64,000 nucleotides of DNA from Pseudomonas inefficax (GCF_900277125.1 NZ_OPYN01000232.1:1-64000), one strand, 5' to 3'; counted from the stretch's first letter, positions 1 through 9,976 are shown. The notes: a model not told the origin generated them from the letters alone. Translations and numbers: made by a program.

Positions 1-104
1 TGGTTGTCGCGCAGGCGGAAGCGGCCACTACCGGCTTTGGCGATCAACGCACACAGTGGTGGCAAGAACAGCGCGATCAGGATGCACCACAGGGCAACAG
101 TCAT
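1..104 (-). CDS. MAPEG family membrane protein, N-terminal fragment (cut by window edge)
   Basis: Only the first 34 codons lie in the window, and the gene continues past the left edge. The ATG (complement of 102-104) follows a good AAGGAG ribosome site. The visible peptide starts MTVALWCILIALFLPP, a hydrophobic helix, and goes on to a basic loop ending RFRLRDN. This looks like the start of the small four-helix MAPEG proteins (membrane-associated eicosanoid/glutathione metabolism family), which are common in Pseudomonas beside an EamA gene. The family call rests on this short stretch only, so it is tentative. Confidence 0.55.
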   Translation of the reverse strand, partial: MTVALWCILIALFLPPLCALIAKAGSGRFRLRDN

Positions 105-132
105 GGACAGGACTCCTTGTTCAGTCTTCGGG

Positions 133-966
133 TCAAAGCTTCATTACCAGCATGCCGGCCAACACCAGCCCGCAAGCTAGGAGTCTCGGCCCGCCAAAAG
201 GTTCTTTCAGGTAGCGCATGCCCAGCAGCACCACCAGGATCACGCTCAACTCGCGCAACGCCGCCGCTTCGGCCACCGACCCCAGGTGCATGGCCCACAG
301 CACCAGCGCGTAACTGAGCAATACACACAGCCCCACTGCCAGCCCCAGGCGCCACTGCAGGCGCCAGAACAATACGAACGGCGCACGCCGCGCCACGCTG
401 GCCAGCAGCGGGAAGGGCCAGGCACTGAGCAAAGTCAGCCACACCAGGTAGTCCCAAGGCTTGCCCCACAGGCGCACGGCCTGGCCGTCGAACCAGGTGT
501 AGCAGCCAATACACAGGCCGATCAGGGCAACAACCGGCAGCATCGACCAGGGCAGCCGGTCCCCGCCACCGCCCTGCCACAGCAGGCAGGCCATGCCACA
601 GGGGATCAGCAGGATGCCGATGATCTGCTGCTGGCTCAGCGATTCCCCGGCAAACGCCAGGGTCAGGCCCAGCACCACCAGCGGTGATAGCCCGCGCATC
701 AGAGGATAGACCAGGCCCAGGTCACCCACGCGATACGCCTGGATCAACAGAAAGCGGTACAGCTGCTCGGCCAGCGCCGAGGCCAGCAACCACGGCCATA
801 TGCTGGCTGGCGGCAGCTCGACGAAGGGCACTGCCAGCACCGCGAAGGCCAGCGCCACCGTGTCCATGCTGGCAATCACCAGCAAGCGTTCGCCGCTGAA
901 TTTGATCAGGGTATTCCAGGTCGCATGCAGCAGGGCAGCGACCAGCACCAGGGATGTTGCCAACAC
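133..966 (-). CDS. EamA/DMT-family inner-membrane transporter
   Basis: A 277-residue, very hydrophobic protein with about ten predicted membrane segments and an internal two-fold repeat, as in drug/metabolite transporters. The N-terminus (LVLVAALLHATWNTLIKFSG) is typical of EamA proteins, and the second half ends with LKEPFGGPRLLACGLVLAG, the usual last-helix pair. The start is GTG (complement of 964-966) preceded by AAGGAC. It lies 28 bases upstream of the MAPEG start on the same strand, so the two may be cotranscribed. The substrate cannot be deduced; family members export amino acids, metabolites or drugs. Confidence 0.85.
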   Translation of the reverse strand: MLATSLVLVAALLHATWNTLIKFSGERLLVIASMDTVALAFAVLAVPFVELPPASIWPWLLASALAEQLYRFLLIQAYRVGDLGLVYPLMRGLSPLVVLGLTLAFAGESLSQQQIIGILLIPCGMACLLWQGGGGDRLPWSMLPVVALIGLCIGCYTWFDGQAVRLWGKPWDYLVWLTLLSAWPFPLLASVARRAPFVLFWRLQWRLGLAVGLCVLLSYALVLWAMHLGSVAEAAALRELSVILVVLLGMRYLKEPFGGPRLLACGLVLAGMLVMKL

Positions 967-1013
967 GCCTTGTTGTCCTTATGGCTGTTTCTGGCTGGGA
1001 CTATATAGCGTTC

Positions 1014-1135
1014 GGGGGCCGCTGTGCGGCCCAATCGCCGGCAAGCCAGCTCCCACCTCGACCGCGTTGCTTTCAAGGCTGATGCAGTACCTGTGGGAGC
1101 TGGCTTGCCGGCGATTGGGCTGCGCAGCAGCCCCC
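1014..1135. repeat. REP doublet, family C
   Basis: Two inverted copies of a unit containing CCGGCAAGCCAGCTCCCAC, flanked by GGGGGCCGC / GCAGCCCCC arms, fill the space between the divergently transcribed EamA and antiporter genes. This is the only copy of this unit in the window. Extragenic palindromes of this kind are typical of P. putida. Confidence 0.85.
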
Positions 1136-1258
1136 TTACATGGGAACGATTGGAACGAATCCGGTCAAACCTTGTGTCCCGAACCCCGCGCCAGGTCATC
1201 AAAGAACTGCCCGAGCCATTCGGGTTACGACTTGGAAGCCACTCTTACAGGATTCGGG

Positions 1259-2494
1259 ATGCTTGAACTAGTTGCCGCGTTTATCTGCCTTACCACCCTC
1301 CTCACCTATGTAAATTACCGTTTCATCGGCCTGCCCCCCGCCATTGGCGTGATGGTAACGGCGCTGCTGTTTTCCCTGATGCTGCAGGGCCTGAGCCTGA
1401 TCGGCTTCCCTGGCCTGGAAGCGCGCGTCGAAGGGCTGATGAACCAGATCGACTTCAACGACTTGCTGATGCACTGGATGCTGGCATTCCTGCTGTTCGC
1501 CGGCGCCTTGCACGTCAACCTCTCCGACCTGCGCAGCTACCGCTGGCCGATCGGCCTGCTGGCCACCGTCGGTGTGCTGATCGCCACGGTCGTCATCGGC
1601 TACCTGTCGCACTGGGTGTTCGCCCTGTTCGGCTGGCAGGTACCGCTGATCTATTGCCTGCTGTTCGGTGCGCTGATCTCGCCCACCGACCCGATTGCCG
1701 TACTGGGCGCGCTGCGTACCGCGAATGCCTCCAAACCCTTGAAAACCACCATCGTCGGCGAGTCGCTGTTCAATGACGGCACCGCCGTGGTGGTGTTCAC
1801 CGTGTTGCTGGGCATCATCCAGCTGGGCGAAACGCCAAGCATGGCCGATACGGCCGTTCTGTTCGCCCGCGAGGCCATCGGCGGCGTAGTGTTCGGCGGG
1901 CTGATCGGCTACGCCACCTACCGCATGATCAAGAGTGTCGAGCAATACCAGGTGGAAGTGATGCTGACCCTGGCGCTGGTCATCGGCGGCTCGGCGATGT
2001 GCTACGAGCTGCACGTTTCGGCGCCGATCGCCATGGTGGTGGCCGGGCTGATCATCGGCAATCTGGGGCGCAACCTGGCGATGAACGACATGACCCGTCG
2101 CTACATGGATGGTTTCTGGGAACTGATCGACGACATGCTCAACGCCCTGCTGTTCGCGTTGATCGGCCTGGAACTGTTGCTGCTGCCATTCAACTGGATG
2201 CACCTGGCGGCCGGCAGCGTGCTGGCGCTGGCGGTGCTGCTGTCGCGGCTGCTGACGGTGGCCCCGGCGATCGTGCTGCTGCGACGCTGGCGCCCGGTGC
2301 CAAAAGGCACGGTGCGTGTGCTGACCTGGGGCGGCCTGCGCGGTGGGGTGTCGGTGGCCCTGGCGCTGTCGCTGCCATTGGGCGCGGAACGTGACCTGCT
2401 GCTGTCGATTACCTACATCGTGGTGCTGTCGTCGATCCTGGTGCAGGGGTTGAGCATCGGGCGGGTGGTGCGCAAGGTCAGCGCCCAGCCTTGA
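1259..2494 (+). CDS. CPA1-family Na+(K+)/H+ antiporter, NhaP type
   Basis: A 411-residue integral membrane protein that exchanges monovalent cations for protons across the inner membrane. About twelve hydrophobic segments are visible. The family signatures are SPTDPIAVLGALR (about residues 141-153), which holds the ion-binding Thr-Asp pair, and GESLFNDGTAVV (about 166-177), which holds the Asn-Asp pair. The frame is open far upstream, but that part runs through the REP doublet and over the opposite-strand EamA gene. MLELVAAFI at 1259 starts at the first membrane helix and is preceded by ACAGGA, so it is chosen. No cytosolic TrkA-C or cNMP domain follows the membrane part. Ion specificity is not deducible. 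Confidence 0.88.
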   Translation: MLELVAAFICLTTLLTYVNYRFIGLPPAIGVMVTALLFSLMLQGLSLIGFPGLEARVEGLMNQIDFNDLLMHWMLAFLLFAGALHVNLSDLRSYRWPIGLLATVGVLIATVVIGYLSHWVFALFGWQVPLIYCLLFGALISPTDPIAVLGALRTANASKPLKTTIVGESLFNDGTAVVVFTVLLGIIQLGETPSMADTAVLFAREAIGGVVFGGLIGYATYRMIKSVEQYQVEVMLTLALVIGGSAMCYELHVSAPIAMVVAGLIIGNLGRNLAMNDMTRRYMDGFWELIDDMLNALLFALIGLELLLLPFNWMHLAAGSVLALAVLLSRLLTVAPAIVLLRRWRPVPKGTVRVLTWGGLRGGVSVALALSLPLGAERDLLLSITYIVVLSSILVQGLSIGRVVRKVSAQP

Positions 2495-2501
2495 GAATGC
2501 A

Positions 2502-2603
2502 GGGGCCGCTTTGCGACCCATCGCGACACAAGGCCGCTCCTACAGGAGATTGCATTCCCCTGTAGGAGCGGCCTTGTGTCGCGATGGGCTGCAAAGCAGC
2601 CCC
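2502..2603. repeat. REP doublet, family B
   Basis: Inverted arms of GGGGCCGCTTTGCGACCC...CGACACAAGGCCGCTCCTACA lie between the convergent antiporter and thioesterase genes. The spacer (GAGATTGCATTCCCC) is nearly the same as in the doublet at 56928-57030. The strong hairpin may also serve as a bidirectional transcript end. Confidence 0.88.
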
Positions 2604-2610
2604 AGAATGT

Positions 2611-3012
2611 TCATTCCACTGCCGAATCGGGGAACTGGTCCTGAATGTACTTGATCTCGGTCCGCCCGTGGGGCGCCGGCAGGCCGTCTTCGCCAAGGTT
2701 GACGAAGACCATCTTGTCGACCGTGAGGATGGCCTTGCGGGTGATCTTGTTGCGCACTTCGCACTTGAGGGTGATCGAGGTGCGGCCAAACTCGGTGGCG
2801 GTGATACCCAGCTCGATGATGTCGCCTTGGCGCGAGGCACTGACGAAGTTGATTTCCGATATGTACTTGGTCACCACGCGCTGGTTGCCCAGCTGGACGA
2901 TGGCGTAGATCGCTGCCTCTTCGTCGATCCAGCGCAGCAGGCTGCCACCGAACAAAGTGCCGTTTGGGTTGAGGTCTTCGGGTTTAACCCACTTGCGGGT
3001 ATGAAAGTTCAT
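2611..3012 (-). CDS. Acyl-CoA thioesterase, single hotdog domain
   Basis: A 133-residue cytosolic protein that hydrolyses acyl-CoA thioesters to free acid and CoA. It is one hotdog fold of the YciA/acyl-CoA hydrolase type. LNPNGTLFGGSLLRWIDEEAA (about residues 13-33) holds the conserved N-G-x-x-F-G-G turn and the catalytic-region Asp at the start of the long helix; TSITLKCEV follows as the central strand. The start has AGGAG six bases upstream. It is divergent from ahcY, with a roughly 290-base shared upstream region. Chain-length preference is unknown. Confidence 0.88.
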   Translation of the reverse strand: MNFHTRKWVKPEDLNPNGTLFGGSLLRWIDEEAAIYAIVQLGNQRVVTKYISEINFVSASRQGDIIELGITATEFGRTSITLKCEVRNKITRKAILTVDKMVFVNLGEDGLPAPHGRTEIKYIQDQFPDSAVE

Positions 3013-3115
3013 CTGTACTCCTGACCTGCTTGGCTAACGTACAGCAATGATGGCAGAGCGGCCGCTGTCGCTCCATTGAACATCGACTATCGTCGCGATT
3101 AATCGACAGAAAACC

Positions 3116-3144
3116 TTGGGCAAGCCGCCGGGCGCGGCTATAAT
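3116..3144 (+). promoter_or_regulatory. Sigma-70 promoter for the ahcY transcript
   Basis: TTGGGC (3116-3121), a 17-base spacer and a perfect TATAAT (3139-3144) sit just upstream of the SAH riboswitch. A start point near 3151 would place the whole aptamer in the 5' leader of about 155 bases. Read directly from sequence; not experimentally shown here. Confidence 0.75.
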
Positions 3145-3190
3145 CTTCGCCGCTTCACATGGCCGCCCACAGCGGCGCCATGCCCGCCAC

Positions 3191-3283
3191 CCATCCGAGG
3201 GGCGCTGCAGCAGGCTAGGCCTGTCAGGCTCGGATGGGGCGTTGCTCGCTCTCGCGGGCGCTTAACGCACAACGGCGCCCATT
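3191..3283 (+). ncRNA. SAH (S-adenosylhomocysteine) riboswitch
   Basis: This matches the SAH riboswitch architecture known from Pseudomonas ahcY leaders. The P1 stem pairs CATCCGAG (3192-3199) with CTCGGATG (3229-3236). The conserved core GAGGGGCGCTGCAGC follows the first P1 strand, and an internal GC-rich stem fills 3237-3270. The conserved AACGGCGCCC ends the aptamer at 3280. GGGCGC (3200-3205) can pair with GCGCCC (3275-3280) to form the characteristic pseudoknot. In this class SAH binding turns expression on, so accumulating SAH induces the hydrolase that removes it. It lies immediately upstream of ahcY, just before the GGAGG ribosome site. Confidence 0.93.
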
Positions 3284-3307
3284 CGCACACTACGAATGGA
3301 GGCTCTC

Positions 3308-4717
<1,410 letters not shown>

Positions 4718-4807
4718 GCGGCAAGCTTGAAGGCTCAAGCGGCAATCAAAGGCAGACCGTGCCATTGCCGCTTGCAGCTCAAGCATCAAGGATCTTGAAC
4801 GATGCCC

Positions 4808-4839
4808 AAGCCAGGCCGGCCATGACCGGTCTGGCTTTT
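4808..4839 (+). terminator. Intrinsic terminator after ahcY
   Basis: AAGCCAGGCCGG (4808-4819) pairs with CCGGTCTGGCTT (4826-4837), with one G-T wobble and a six-base loop, and ends in a short T tract. It separates ahcY from metF. The surrounding 4718-4883 stretch also holds dispersed copies of a GCTTGAAGC/GCCGCTTG motif of no evident function. Confidence 0.75.
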
Positions 4840-4883
4840 ACTTGCAGCCTGCCGCTTGAAGCTTGCTGCTAGAGGAACGCCTG

Positions 4884-5729
4884 ATGTCCCAGGAACGCCG
4901 TTACAGTTTCGAGTTCTTCCCGACCAAGACCGATGCCGGTCACGAAAAGCTGATGGGCGTGGCCCGCCAGCTTGCCGCATACAACCCGGACTTCTTCTCC
5001 TGCACCTACGGTGCCGGTGGTTCGACCCGCGACCGCACGCTGAACACCGTGCTGCAGCTGGAAAGCGAAGTGAAGGTGCCTGCCGCGCCGCACCTTTCGT
5101 GCGTTGGCGACACCAAGGCCGAACTGCGTGCCCTGCTGGCCGAATACAAGGCTGCTGGTATCAAGCGCATCGTTGCCCTGCGTGGTGACCTGCCGTCAGG
5201 CATGGGCATGGCCAGTGGCGAACTGCGCTACGCCAGCGACCTGGTCGAATTCATCCGCCAGGAAACCGCCGATCATTTCCACCTGGAAGTGGCCGCCTAC
5301 CCGGAAATGCACCCCCAGGCCCGCAACTTCGAGGCTGACCTGGCCAACTTCGTGCACAAGGTCAAGGCCGGTGCCGATAGCGCCATTACCCAGTACTTCT
5401 TCAACGCCGACAGCTACTTCTACTTCGTCGAGCGCGCGCAGAAGCTGGGCGTGGACATCCCGGTGGTGCCTGGCATCATGCCGATCACCAACTACAGCAA
5501 GCTGGCACGCTTCTCCGATGCCTGTGGCGCCGAGATCCCGCGCTGGATCCGCAAGCAGCTGGAAGCCTATGCCGACGACACCGCCAGCATCCAGGCGTTC
5601 GGCGAAGAAGTGATCACCCGCATGTGCGAACAGCTGCTGCAAGGCGGCGCACCGGGCCTGCACTTCTATACCTTGAACCAGGCCGAGCCGAGCCTGGCGA
5701 TCTGGAACAACCTGAAGCTGCCGCGCTGA
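4884..5729 (+). CDS. metF: 5,10-methylenetetrahydrofolate reductase
   Basis: FAD enzyme that reduces 5,10-methylene-THF to 5-methyl-THF, the methyl donor for methionine synthase. It has 281 residues, the normal length for bacterial MetF (catalytic TIM barrel without the eukaryotic regulatory domain). EFFPTKT near residue 11 carries the catalytic glutamate; FFSCTYGAGGSTRDRT, HLSCVGD and ALRGDLP are folate/FAD-site signatures. An upstream in-frame TTG would add seven residues, but the ATG at 4884 has AGAGGAA in position and matches the family N-terminus. It lies next to ahcY, linking homocysteine supply with its methylation. Confidence 0.96.
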   Translation: MSQERRYSFEFFPTKTDAGHEKLMGVARQLAAYNPDFFSCTYGAGGSTRDRTLNTVLQLESEVKVPAAPHLSCVGDTKAELRALLAEYKAAGIKRIVALRGDLPSGMGMASGELRYASDLVEFIRQETADHFHLEVAAYPEMHPQARNFEADLANFVHKVKAGADSAITQYFFNADSYFYFVERAQKLGVDIPVVPGIMPITNYSKLARFSDACGAEIPRWIRKQLEAYADDTASIQAFGEEVITRMCEQLLQGGAPGLHFYTLNQAEPSLAIWNNLKLPR

Positions 5730-5761
5730 AATTTTTTGCAAAATCTGTTTAAGATTTGATT

Positions 5762-5797
5762 AAGGCTTTGGTCATAGACTAAAGCCTTATTCATTTT
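5762..5797. terminator. Strong hairpin after metF, probable terminator
   Basis: AAGGCTTTGGTC (5762-5773) and GACTAAAGCCTT (5777-5788) form a 12-base-pair stem with a three-base loop and one G-T pair, followed by ATTCATTTT. The preceding stretch is AT-rich. It probably ends metF transcription. Confidence 0.65.
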
Positions 5798-5821
5798 CCG
5801 GTTAAACAGGTCTTGCCTGCC

Positions 5822-6898
5822 ATGCAGCACCCCCAGCCATCGCGTCCACAGCTCGTCTACCTGGCTTTTGGCCCGGCAACCTACCATCAGGAAGCCTGCT
5901 TCAGCATCGTCAGCGCCCTCGCCCATCTGGGTACGGCAGCAGGCGAAGCCATGGACATCCAGGTCTACACCGACAACCCGCAACCTTATGCCGGCCTGCC
6001 GGTCACCGTACACCAGCTGGACGAAGCCACGCGCCAGGCATGGAACGCCCCTCACGGTTACCACTTCCGCAGCAAGCATGTGCTGTTGCGTCAGGTGCTG
6101 CAGCAATACCCGCTGGCAGTGCTGATCGACACCGACACCTTCTTCCGCAAGTCGCCGCTGGAGCTGTTTGCCCGGGTAGCCCCCGGCCGCCTGCTGTGCA
6201 ATGCCATCGGTGCGCGCTATGGCAGCAACCAGAAGTGCCTGCTGTACAAGAACCTGCTGGCCATTCTCGAGTCCAGGGGCCTGGCCGATTGCCAGATGCC
6301 ACTGGTCAACTCCGGGGTGATCGGCCTCAACGCCGAAGACGCCGGCACCCTGGACCGCTCCATCGCCATGATGGACGAATTCCACCCCCTGGCTCGCGAG
6401 GCCTATACCCTCGAGGAGTTCTGCCTGGCGGTGGCGGCCTACCGCACGCTGGAGCTGGCCGAATGCACAGATGTCATCCATCACTACTGGAGCCGCAAGG
6501 CGCAGTTTCGCGCCAAGATCCAGGCCTGGCTGCGCAAGCATGGCCATGACCCGCTGAGCCACGCGGCGCTGGCCGACGTGTCCCTGGTCAATGACCAGCT
6601 GCCACGGCCGCCGGCCCTGCAACGCCTGGGTTACAAGGCGCTGAGCATGACCCTGCCCAGCCATGAGCGCCAATTCGCCCGCGAGCTGCTGTATGGCTGC
6701 TACCCCTACCCCAATGAGTTCGACCGCGCCTGCGCGCCAGCCTGGTGGGACAAGGCCCTGGAAAACCTCAATGCCCGCCATGGCCACATGGAGCCCGAGC
6801 AACTGCGCCAGTGCCTGCGCCACCCTGGGATGCGCCTGTCACTGGGCGAACGGCGCAAGGATATCGAGGCGCATCTGCTGAGGTCCTCCCACACTTGA
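5822..6898 (+). CDS. Glycosyltransferase-like protein with GT-A type DxD motif, function unknown
   Basis: A 358-residue soluble protein without signal peptide or membrane helix. The N-terminal half reads like a nucleotide-sugar binding fold: LVYLAFGPATYHQEACFS, then VYTDNP, then LAVLIDTDTFF around residue 103, where DTD is the classic metal/UDP-sugar DxD motif. MPLVNSGVIGLN (about 160-170) resembles the acceptor-site segment of GT8/GT-A enzymes. The C-terminal third is helical with many Trp, Tyr and His residues. It is flanked by a terminator on the left and a REP doublet on the right, so it is probably a single-gene unit. The glycosyltransferase assignment is an inference from the DxD context, and no substrate can be named. 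Confidence 0.6.
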   Translation: MQHPQPSRPQLVYLAFGPATYHQEACFSIVSALAHLGTAAGEAMDIQVYTDNPQPYAGLPVTVHQLDEATRQAWNAPHGYHFRSKHVLLRQVLQQYPLAVLIDTDTFFRKSPLELFARVAPGRLLCNAIGARYGSNQKCLLYKNLLAILESRGLADCQMPLVNSGVIGLNAEDAGTLDRSIAMMDEFHPLAREAYTLEEFCLAVAAYRTLELAECTDVIHHYWSRKAQFRAKIQAWLRKHGHDPLSHAALADVSLVNDQLPRPPALQRLGYKALSMTLPSHERQFARELLYGCYPYPNEFDRACAPAWWDKALENLNARHGHMEPEQLRQCLRHPGMRLSLGERRKDIEAHLLRSSHT

Positions 6899-6909
6899 TG
6901 GAACAGTGG

Positions 6910-7005
6910 CGGCCTCTTCGCGGGTGAACCCGCTCCCACAACTACAGCACGAGCCTGCAAGCCAGCAGAGATCCTGTGGGAGCGGGTTCACCCGCGAAGA
7001 GGCCG
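6910..7005. repeat. REP doublet, family A
   Basis: Inverted copies of CGGCCTCTTCGCGGGTGAAC-type units (35-base P. putida REP) separated by about 30 bases, lying at the 3' end of the glycosyltransferase-like gene. Confidence 0.9.
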
Positions 7006-7063
7006 GCACAGGAGACCATCACGCCCGCTGGCCTTGGACAGGCCGAGCGCGTAATCTCCGGCC

Positions 7064-7852
7064 ATGCCACCCGTCGCCCGTCTGTTCTGGATCCTGTTTC
7101 TCGCCTGCCTGAGCCCGCTGGCCCTGGGCGAGCGGCTGCGCCTGGTGACCGACGACTGGGCACCCTATGTGTACCAGCACGACGGCCAGCCGCGCGGCAT
7201 CGACTACGAAGTCACCACCCGCGTGTTCGAACGCCTTGGCGTCGAAGTGCAGTGGGAATTCCTGCCATGGAAGCGCTGCCTGGCAATGATCGAGCAGGGC
7301 CAGGCCGACGGCATCATGGACATCTTCCAGACCGAGTCGCGCCGGCCCTACCTGGTATACGCCCCCGAACCCATGTCGGAAGTGGAGTTCGTCCTGTTCC
7401 AGGCCAGCGCACGTCGCCATGCCGTCAAGGCTCTGGATGACCTTGCCGGCCTCACTGTCGGCACCTCGCCCGGCTACGCCTATGGTGCTACGTTCAACGA
7501 GGCCATACATTTCAGGCGCGAAGCCGCGCCTACCCACGAAGCCAACTTCGGCAAGCTGATGCTGGGCCGCATCGACCTGGCAATTACCGACCGCAGGGTC
7601 GGCCATTACCTGCTGCGCCATCTGGGCCTGCAACAGCAGGTCGAGGAGCTGCCACTCGTTATCAGCCGTCAGCCGCAATACCTGGGGCTGGTGCGCAAGC
7701 CGGGGCGGGAGGCACTGGCCCAGGCCTTCGCCATGGAACTGCAGCGCTTCAAGCGGGAACCGGCTTATGCAGCTATAAGTAACCGCTACACAGACGACAT
7801 CGGAAACATTCTCAACGCCGTTGAGCAGCAGGAAAGCAGCACAGCGCGATAG
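7064..7852 (+). CDS. Periplasmic solute-binding protein, bacterial family 3 (orphan)
   Basis: A 262-residue protein with an N-terminal signal peptide (LFWILFLACLSPLALG, cleavage near residue 22). The mature part begins ERLRLVTDDWAPYVYQ and continues with GIDYEVTTRVFERLGV, the usual SBP_bac_3 opening (polar amino-acid binding, PF00497). QADGIMDIFQTESRRPYLVYAPEPM and VGTSPGYAYG fit the ligand-cleft segments of the family. No ABC permease or ATPase lies beside it, so it is an orphan binding protein; such proteins may serve a distant transporter or a sensor. The ligand is unknown. Confidence 0.8.
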   Translation: MPPVARLFWILFLACLSPLALGERLRLVTDDWAPYVYQHDGQPRGIDYEVTTRVFERLGVEVQWEFLPWKRCLAMIEQGQADGIMDIFQTESRRPYLVYAPEPMSEVEFVLFQASARRHAVKALDDLAGLTVGTSPGYAYGATFNEAIHFRREAAPTHEANFGKLMLGRIDLAITDRRVGHYLLRHLGLQQQVEELPLVISRQPQYLGLVRKPGREALAQAFAMELQRFKREPAYAAISNRYTDDIGNILNAVEQQESSTAR

Positions 7853-7858
7853 CTCTGT

Positions 7859-8071
7859 TATACTCGGGCCTTCCCGCCCGGCTCACGCCCGGACGCTCGG
7901 CCTCGCAACAGGCATCCCGATCGGCATCGACGCGCCTTCGCGTCCACCCTCCGCTACCCGGATGTGCAGTGAAAGCCCAGCTGGACCGGACGCGATCGCA
8001 TCCCACCGATGCCCGTCGCGCCAGGCAGAACATCCCAAACGGGCCCAGCCCACACGAGAACAGGATTGCCC
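7859..8071 (+). promoter_or_regulatory. Possible promoter and long leader of the helicase gene
   Basis: A TATACT hexamer at 7859-7864 overlaps the end of the binding-protein gene; no convincing -35 box is seen. If used, it would give a GC-rich leader of about 200 bases before the helicase ATG. The region codes for no recognisable peptide. Confidence 0.3.
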
Positions 8072-9964
8072 ATGTCCTTTGCTTCCCTCGGTCTCTCCGA
8101 GGCTCTTGTCCGCGCTATCGAGGCTGCGGGCTATACCCAGCCGACCCCCGTGCAACAGCGGGCGATTCCCGCCGTGTTGCAAGGCCGCGACCTGATGGTC
8201 GCCGCACAGACAGGTACTGGTAAAACCGGCGGTTTCGCCCTGCCGATCCTCGAGCGCCTGTTCCCGGCCGGCCACCCCGACAAGTCGCAGCGCCACGGCC
8301 CGCGCCAACCTCGCGTGCTGGTCCTGACCCCGACCCGCGAACTGGCAGCCCAGGTGCATGACAGCTTCAAGGTCTATGCCCGTGACCTTCCACTGGTCAG
8401 CGCCTGCATTTTCGGCGGCGTCGGCATGAACCCGCAGATCCAGGCCATTGCCAAGGGTGTGGACGTGCTGGTCGCCTGCCCCGGCCGCCTGCTAGACCTG
8501 GCCGGCCAAGGCAAGGTTGACCTGGCCCACGTGGAAATCCTGGTGCTGGACGAAGCCGACCGCATGCTCGACATGGGCTTCATCCATGACGTCAAGAAGG
8601 TCCTCGCCCGCCTGCCGGCCAAGCGCCAGAACCTGTTGTTCTCGGCCACCTTCTCCAAGGACATCACCGACCTCGCCGACAAGCTCCTGCACAACCCGGA
8701 GCGTATCGAGGTGACCCCGCCGAACACTACCGTCGAGCGTATCGAACAGCGCGTCTACCGCCTGCCGGCCAGCCACAAGCGCGCACTGCTGGCGCACCTG
8801 ATCACCCAGGGCGCCTGGGAACAGGTGCTGGTGTTCACCCGCACCAAGCACGGCGCCAACCGCCTGGCCGAATACCTGGAAAAGCACGGCCTGACCGCCG
8901 CCGCGATCCACGGCAACAAGAGCCAGAACGCCCGCACCAAGGCGCTGGCCGACTTCAAGGCCAACAGCGTTCGCGTGCTGGTCGCCACCGACATCGCCGC
9001 CCGTGGGCTGGACATCGACCAGTTGCCGCACGTGGTCAACTTCGAGCTGCCGAATGTCGAGGAAGACTACGTCCACCGCATTGGCCGTACCGGCCGTGCC
9101 GGTCGTTCGGGCGAGGCCATTTCCATGGTTGCGCCGGATGAAGAGAAGCTGCTCAAGAGCATCGAGCGGGTAACCAGGCAGAAGATCCCGGACGGCGACC
9201 TGATGGGCTTCGACGCCAGCCAGGTAGAAGCCGAAAAGCCTGAAGTGCGCGAACGCCAGCAGAATAACGGCCGTGGTGGTCGCAACCAGCAGGCCCGTGG
9301 CGAAGGCGGCAAAGACGCCAACGGCGGCCGCAAGGACAAGGGCAAGGATAAAGGCAAGGCCAAGCAACAGGCTGCGGACAAGCCGGCCGACAAGGAAAAG
9401 AGCGGCGACAAGCAACAGCAGCAACGCAAGCCGCGTGACAAGAAGCCGCGCCAGCAGCAACAGCAAGCCAGCAACAGCAGCGTGCCGAAAGCGCCTGTCG
9501 ACCGTGATCCGGAAGAATTCCTGGACGACGATATCGACAACTTCGGCAACCGTGCCGACTATGTCAGCCCGTACCAGGGCAAGAACCAGGGCCGCAATCG
9601 CCGCCCGGGTGGCAATGCCGGCCAAGGTCAGGGCCAGGGTAATGGCCAGCGCAGCAACGCCGGTGGCCAAGCTCGCAATAGCGGCCAGCCGCGCAGCGGC
9701 GGTGGCGGTGGCGGCGAGAAACGTCCACCCCGCGCCAACAACGGTGGCGGTGCCCGCCGTGAAGGTGGCGGCCGTGGCCGCCCGGCCCGTGACGATGCTG
9801 CCCGGCAAGAGCCGGCCGTGCGCAACCCGCGCCAGCCGGAAAAACAGCCCGTAATCATCCGCAAGGAGTCCAAGCTCGACCGTTACCCGACGCCCGAGCA
9901 GTTGGATGACCTGCCAAGCCGCCCGCGCGGTGAGCGCCCGGCGCTACTGACCCGCAAGGGCTGA
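8072..9964 (+). CDS. rhlE: DEAD-box ATP-dependent RNA helicase, RhlE type, with long disordered tail
   Basis: A 630-residue RNA-unwinding enzyme of the RhlE group. The core (about 1-375) shows the Q motif (QPTPVQQRAIP), Walker A AQTGTGKT (about 48-55), LVLDEADRMLDMGF (DEAD near 160), FSATFS, ATDIAARGLDID and HRIGRTGRAGR (about 336). Residues 390-630 are low complexity: first Lys/Gln/Asp-rich, then Arg-Gly-rich with poly-Gly, typical RNA-binding or condensate-forming tails. The start at 8072 begins MSFASLGLS, the family N-terminus, although the frame is open to 8009. The gap of 219 bases to the previous gene suggests a long leader. RhlE proteins act in ribosome assembly and RNA turnover. Confidence 0.93.
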   Translation: MSFASLGLSEALVRAIEAAGYTQPTPVQQRAIPAVLQGRDLMVAAQTGTGKTGGFALPILERLFPAGHPDKSQRHGPRQPRVLVLTPTRELAAQVHDSFKVYARDLPLVSACIFGGVGMNPQIQAIAKGVDVLVACPGRLLDLAGQGKVDLAHVEILVLDEADRMLDMGFIHDVKKVLARLPAKRQNLLFSATFSKDITDLADKLLHNPERIEVTPPNTTVERIEQRVYRLPASHKRALLAHLITQGAWEQVLVFTRTKHGANRLAEYLEKHGLTAAAIHGNKSQNARTKALADFKANSVRVLVATDIAARGLDIDQLPHVVNFELPNVEEDYVHRIGRTGRAGRSGEAISMVAPDEEKLLKSIERVTRQKIPDGDLMGFDASQVEAEKPEVRERQQNNGRGGRNQQARGEGGKDANGGRKDKGKDKGKAKQQAADKPADKEKSGDKQQQQRKPRDKKPRQQQQQASNSSVPKAPVDRDPEEFLDDDIDNFGNRADYVSPYQGKNQGRNRRPGGNAGQGQGQGNGQRSNAGGQARNSGQPRSGGGGGGEKRPPRANNGGGARREGGGRGRPARDDAARQEPAVRNPRQPEKQPVIIRKESKLDRYPTPEQLDDLPSRPRGERPALLTRKG

Positions 9965-9976
9965 CAAAAAGTATGA

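Noticed and set aside
800..1258. Upstream in-frame extension of the antiporter gene
   Set aside because: It runs over the opposite-strand EamA gene and through a REP doublet, and the family N-terminus begins at 1259.
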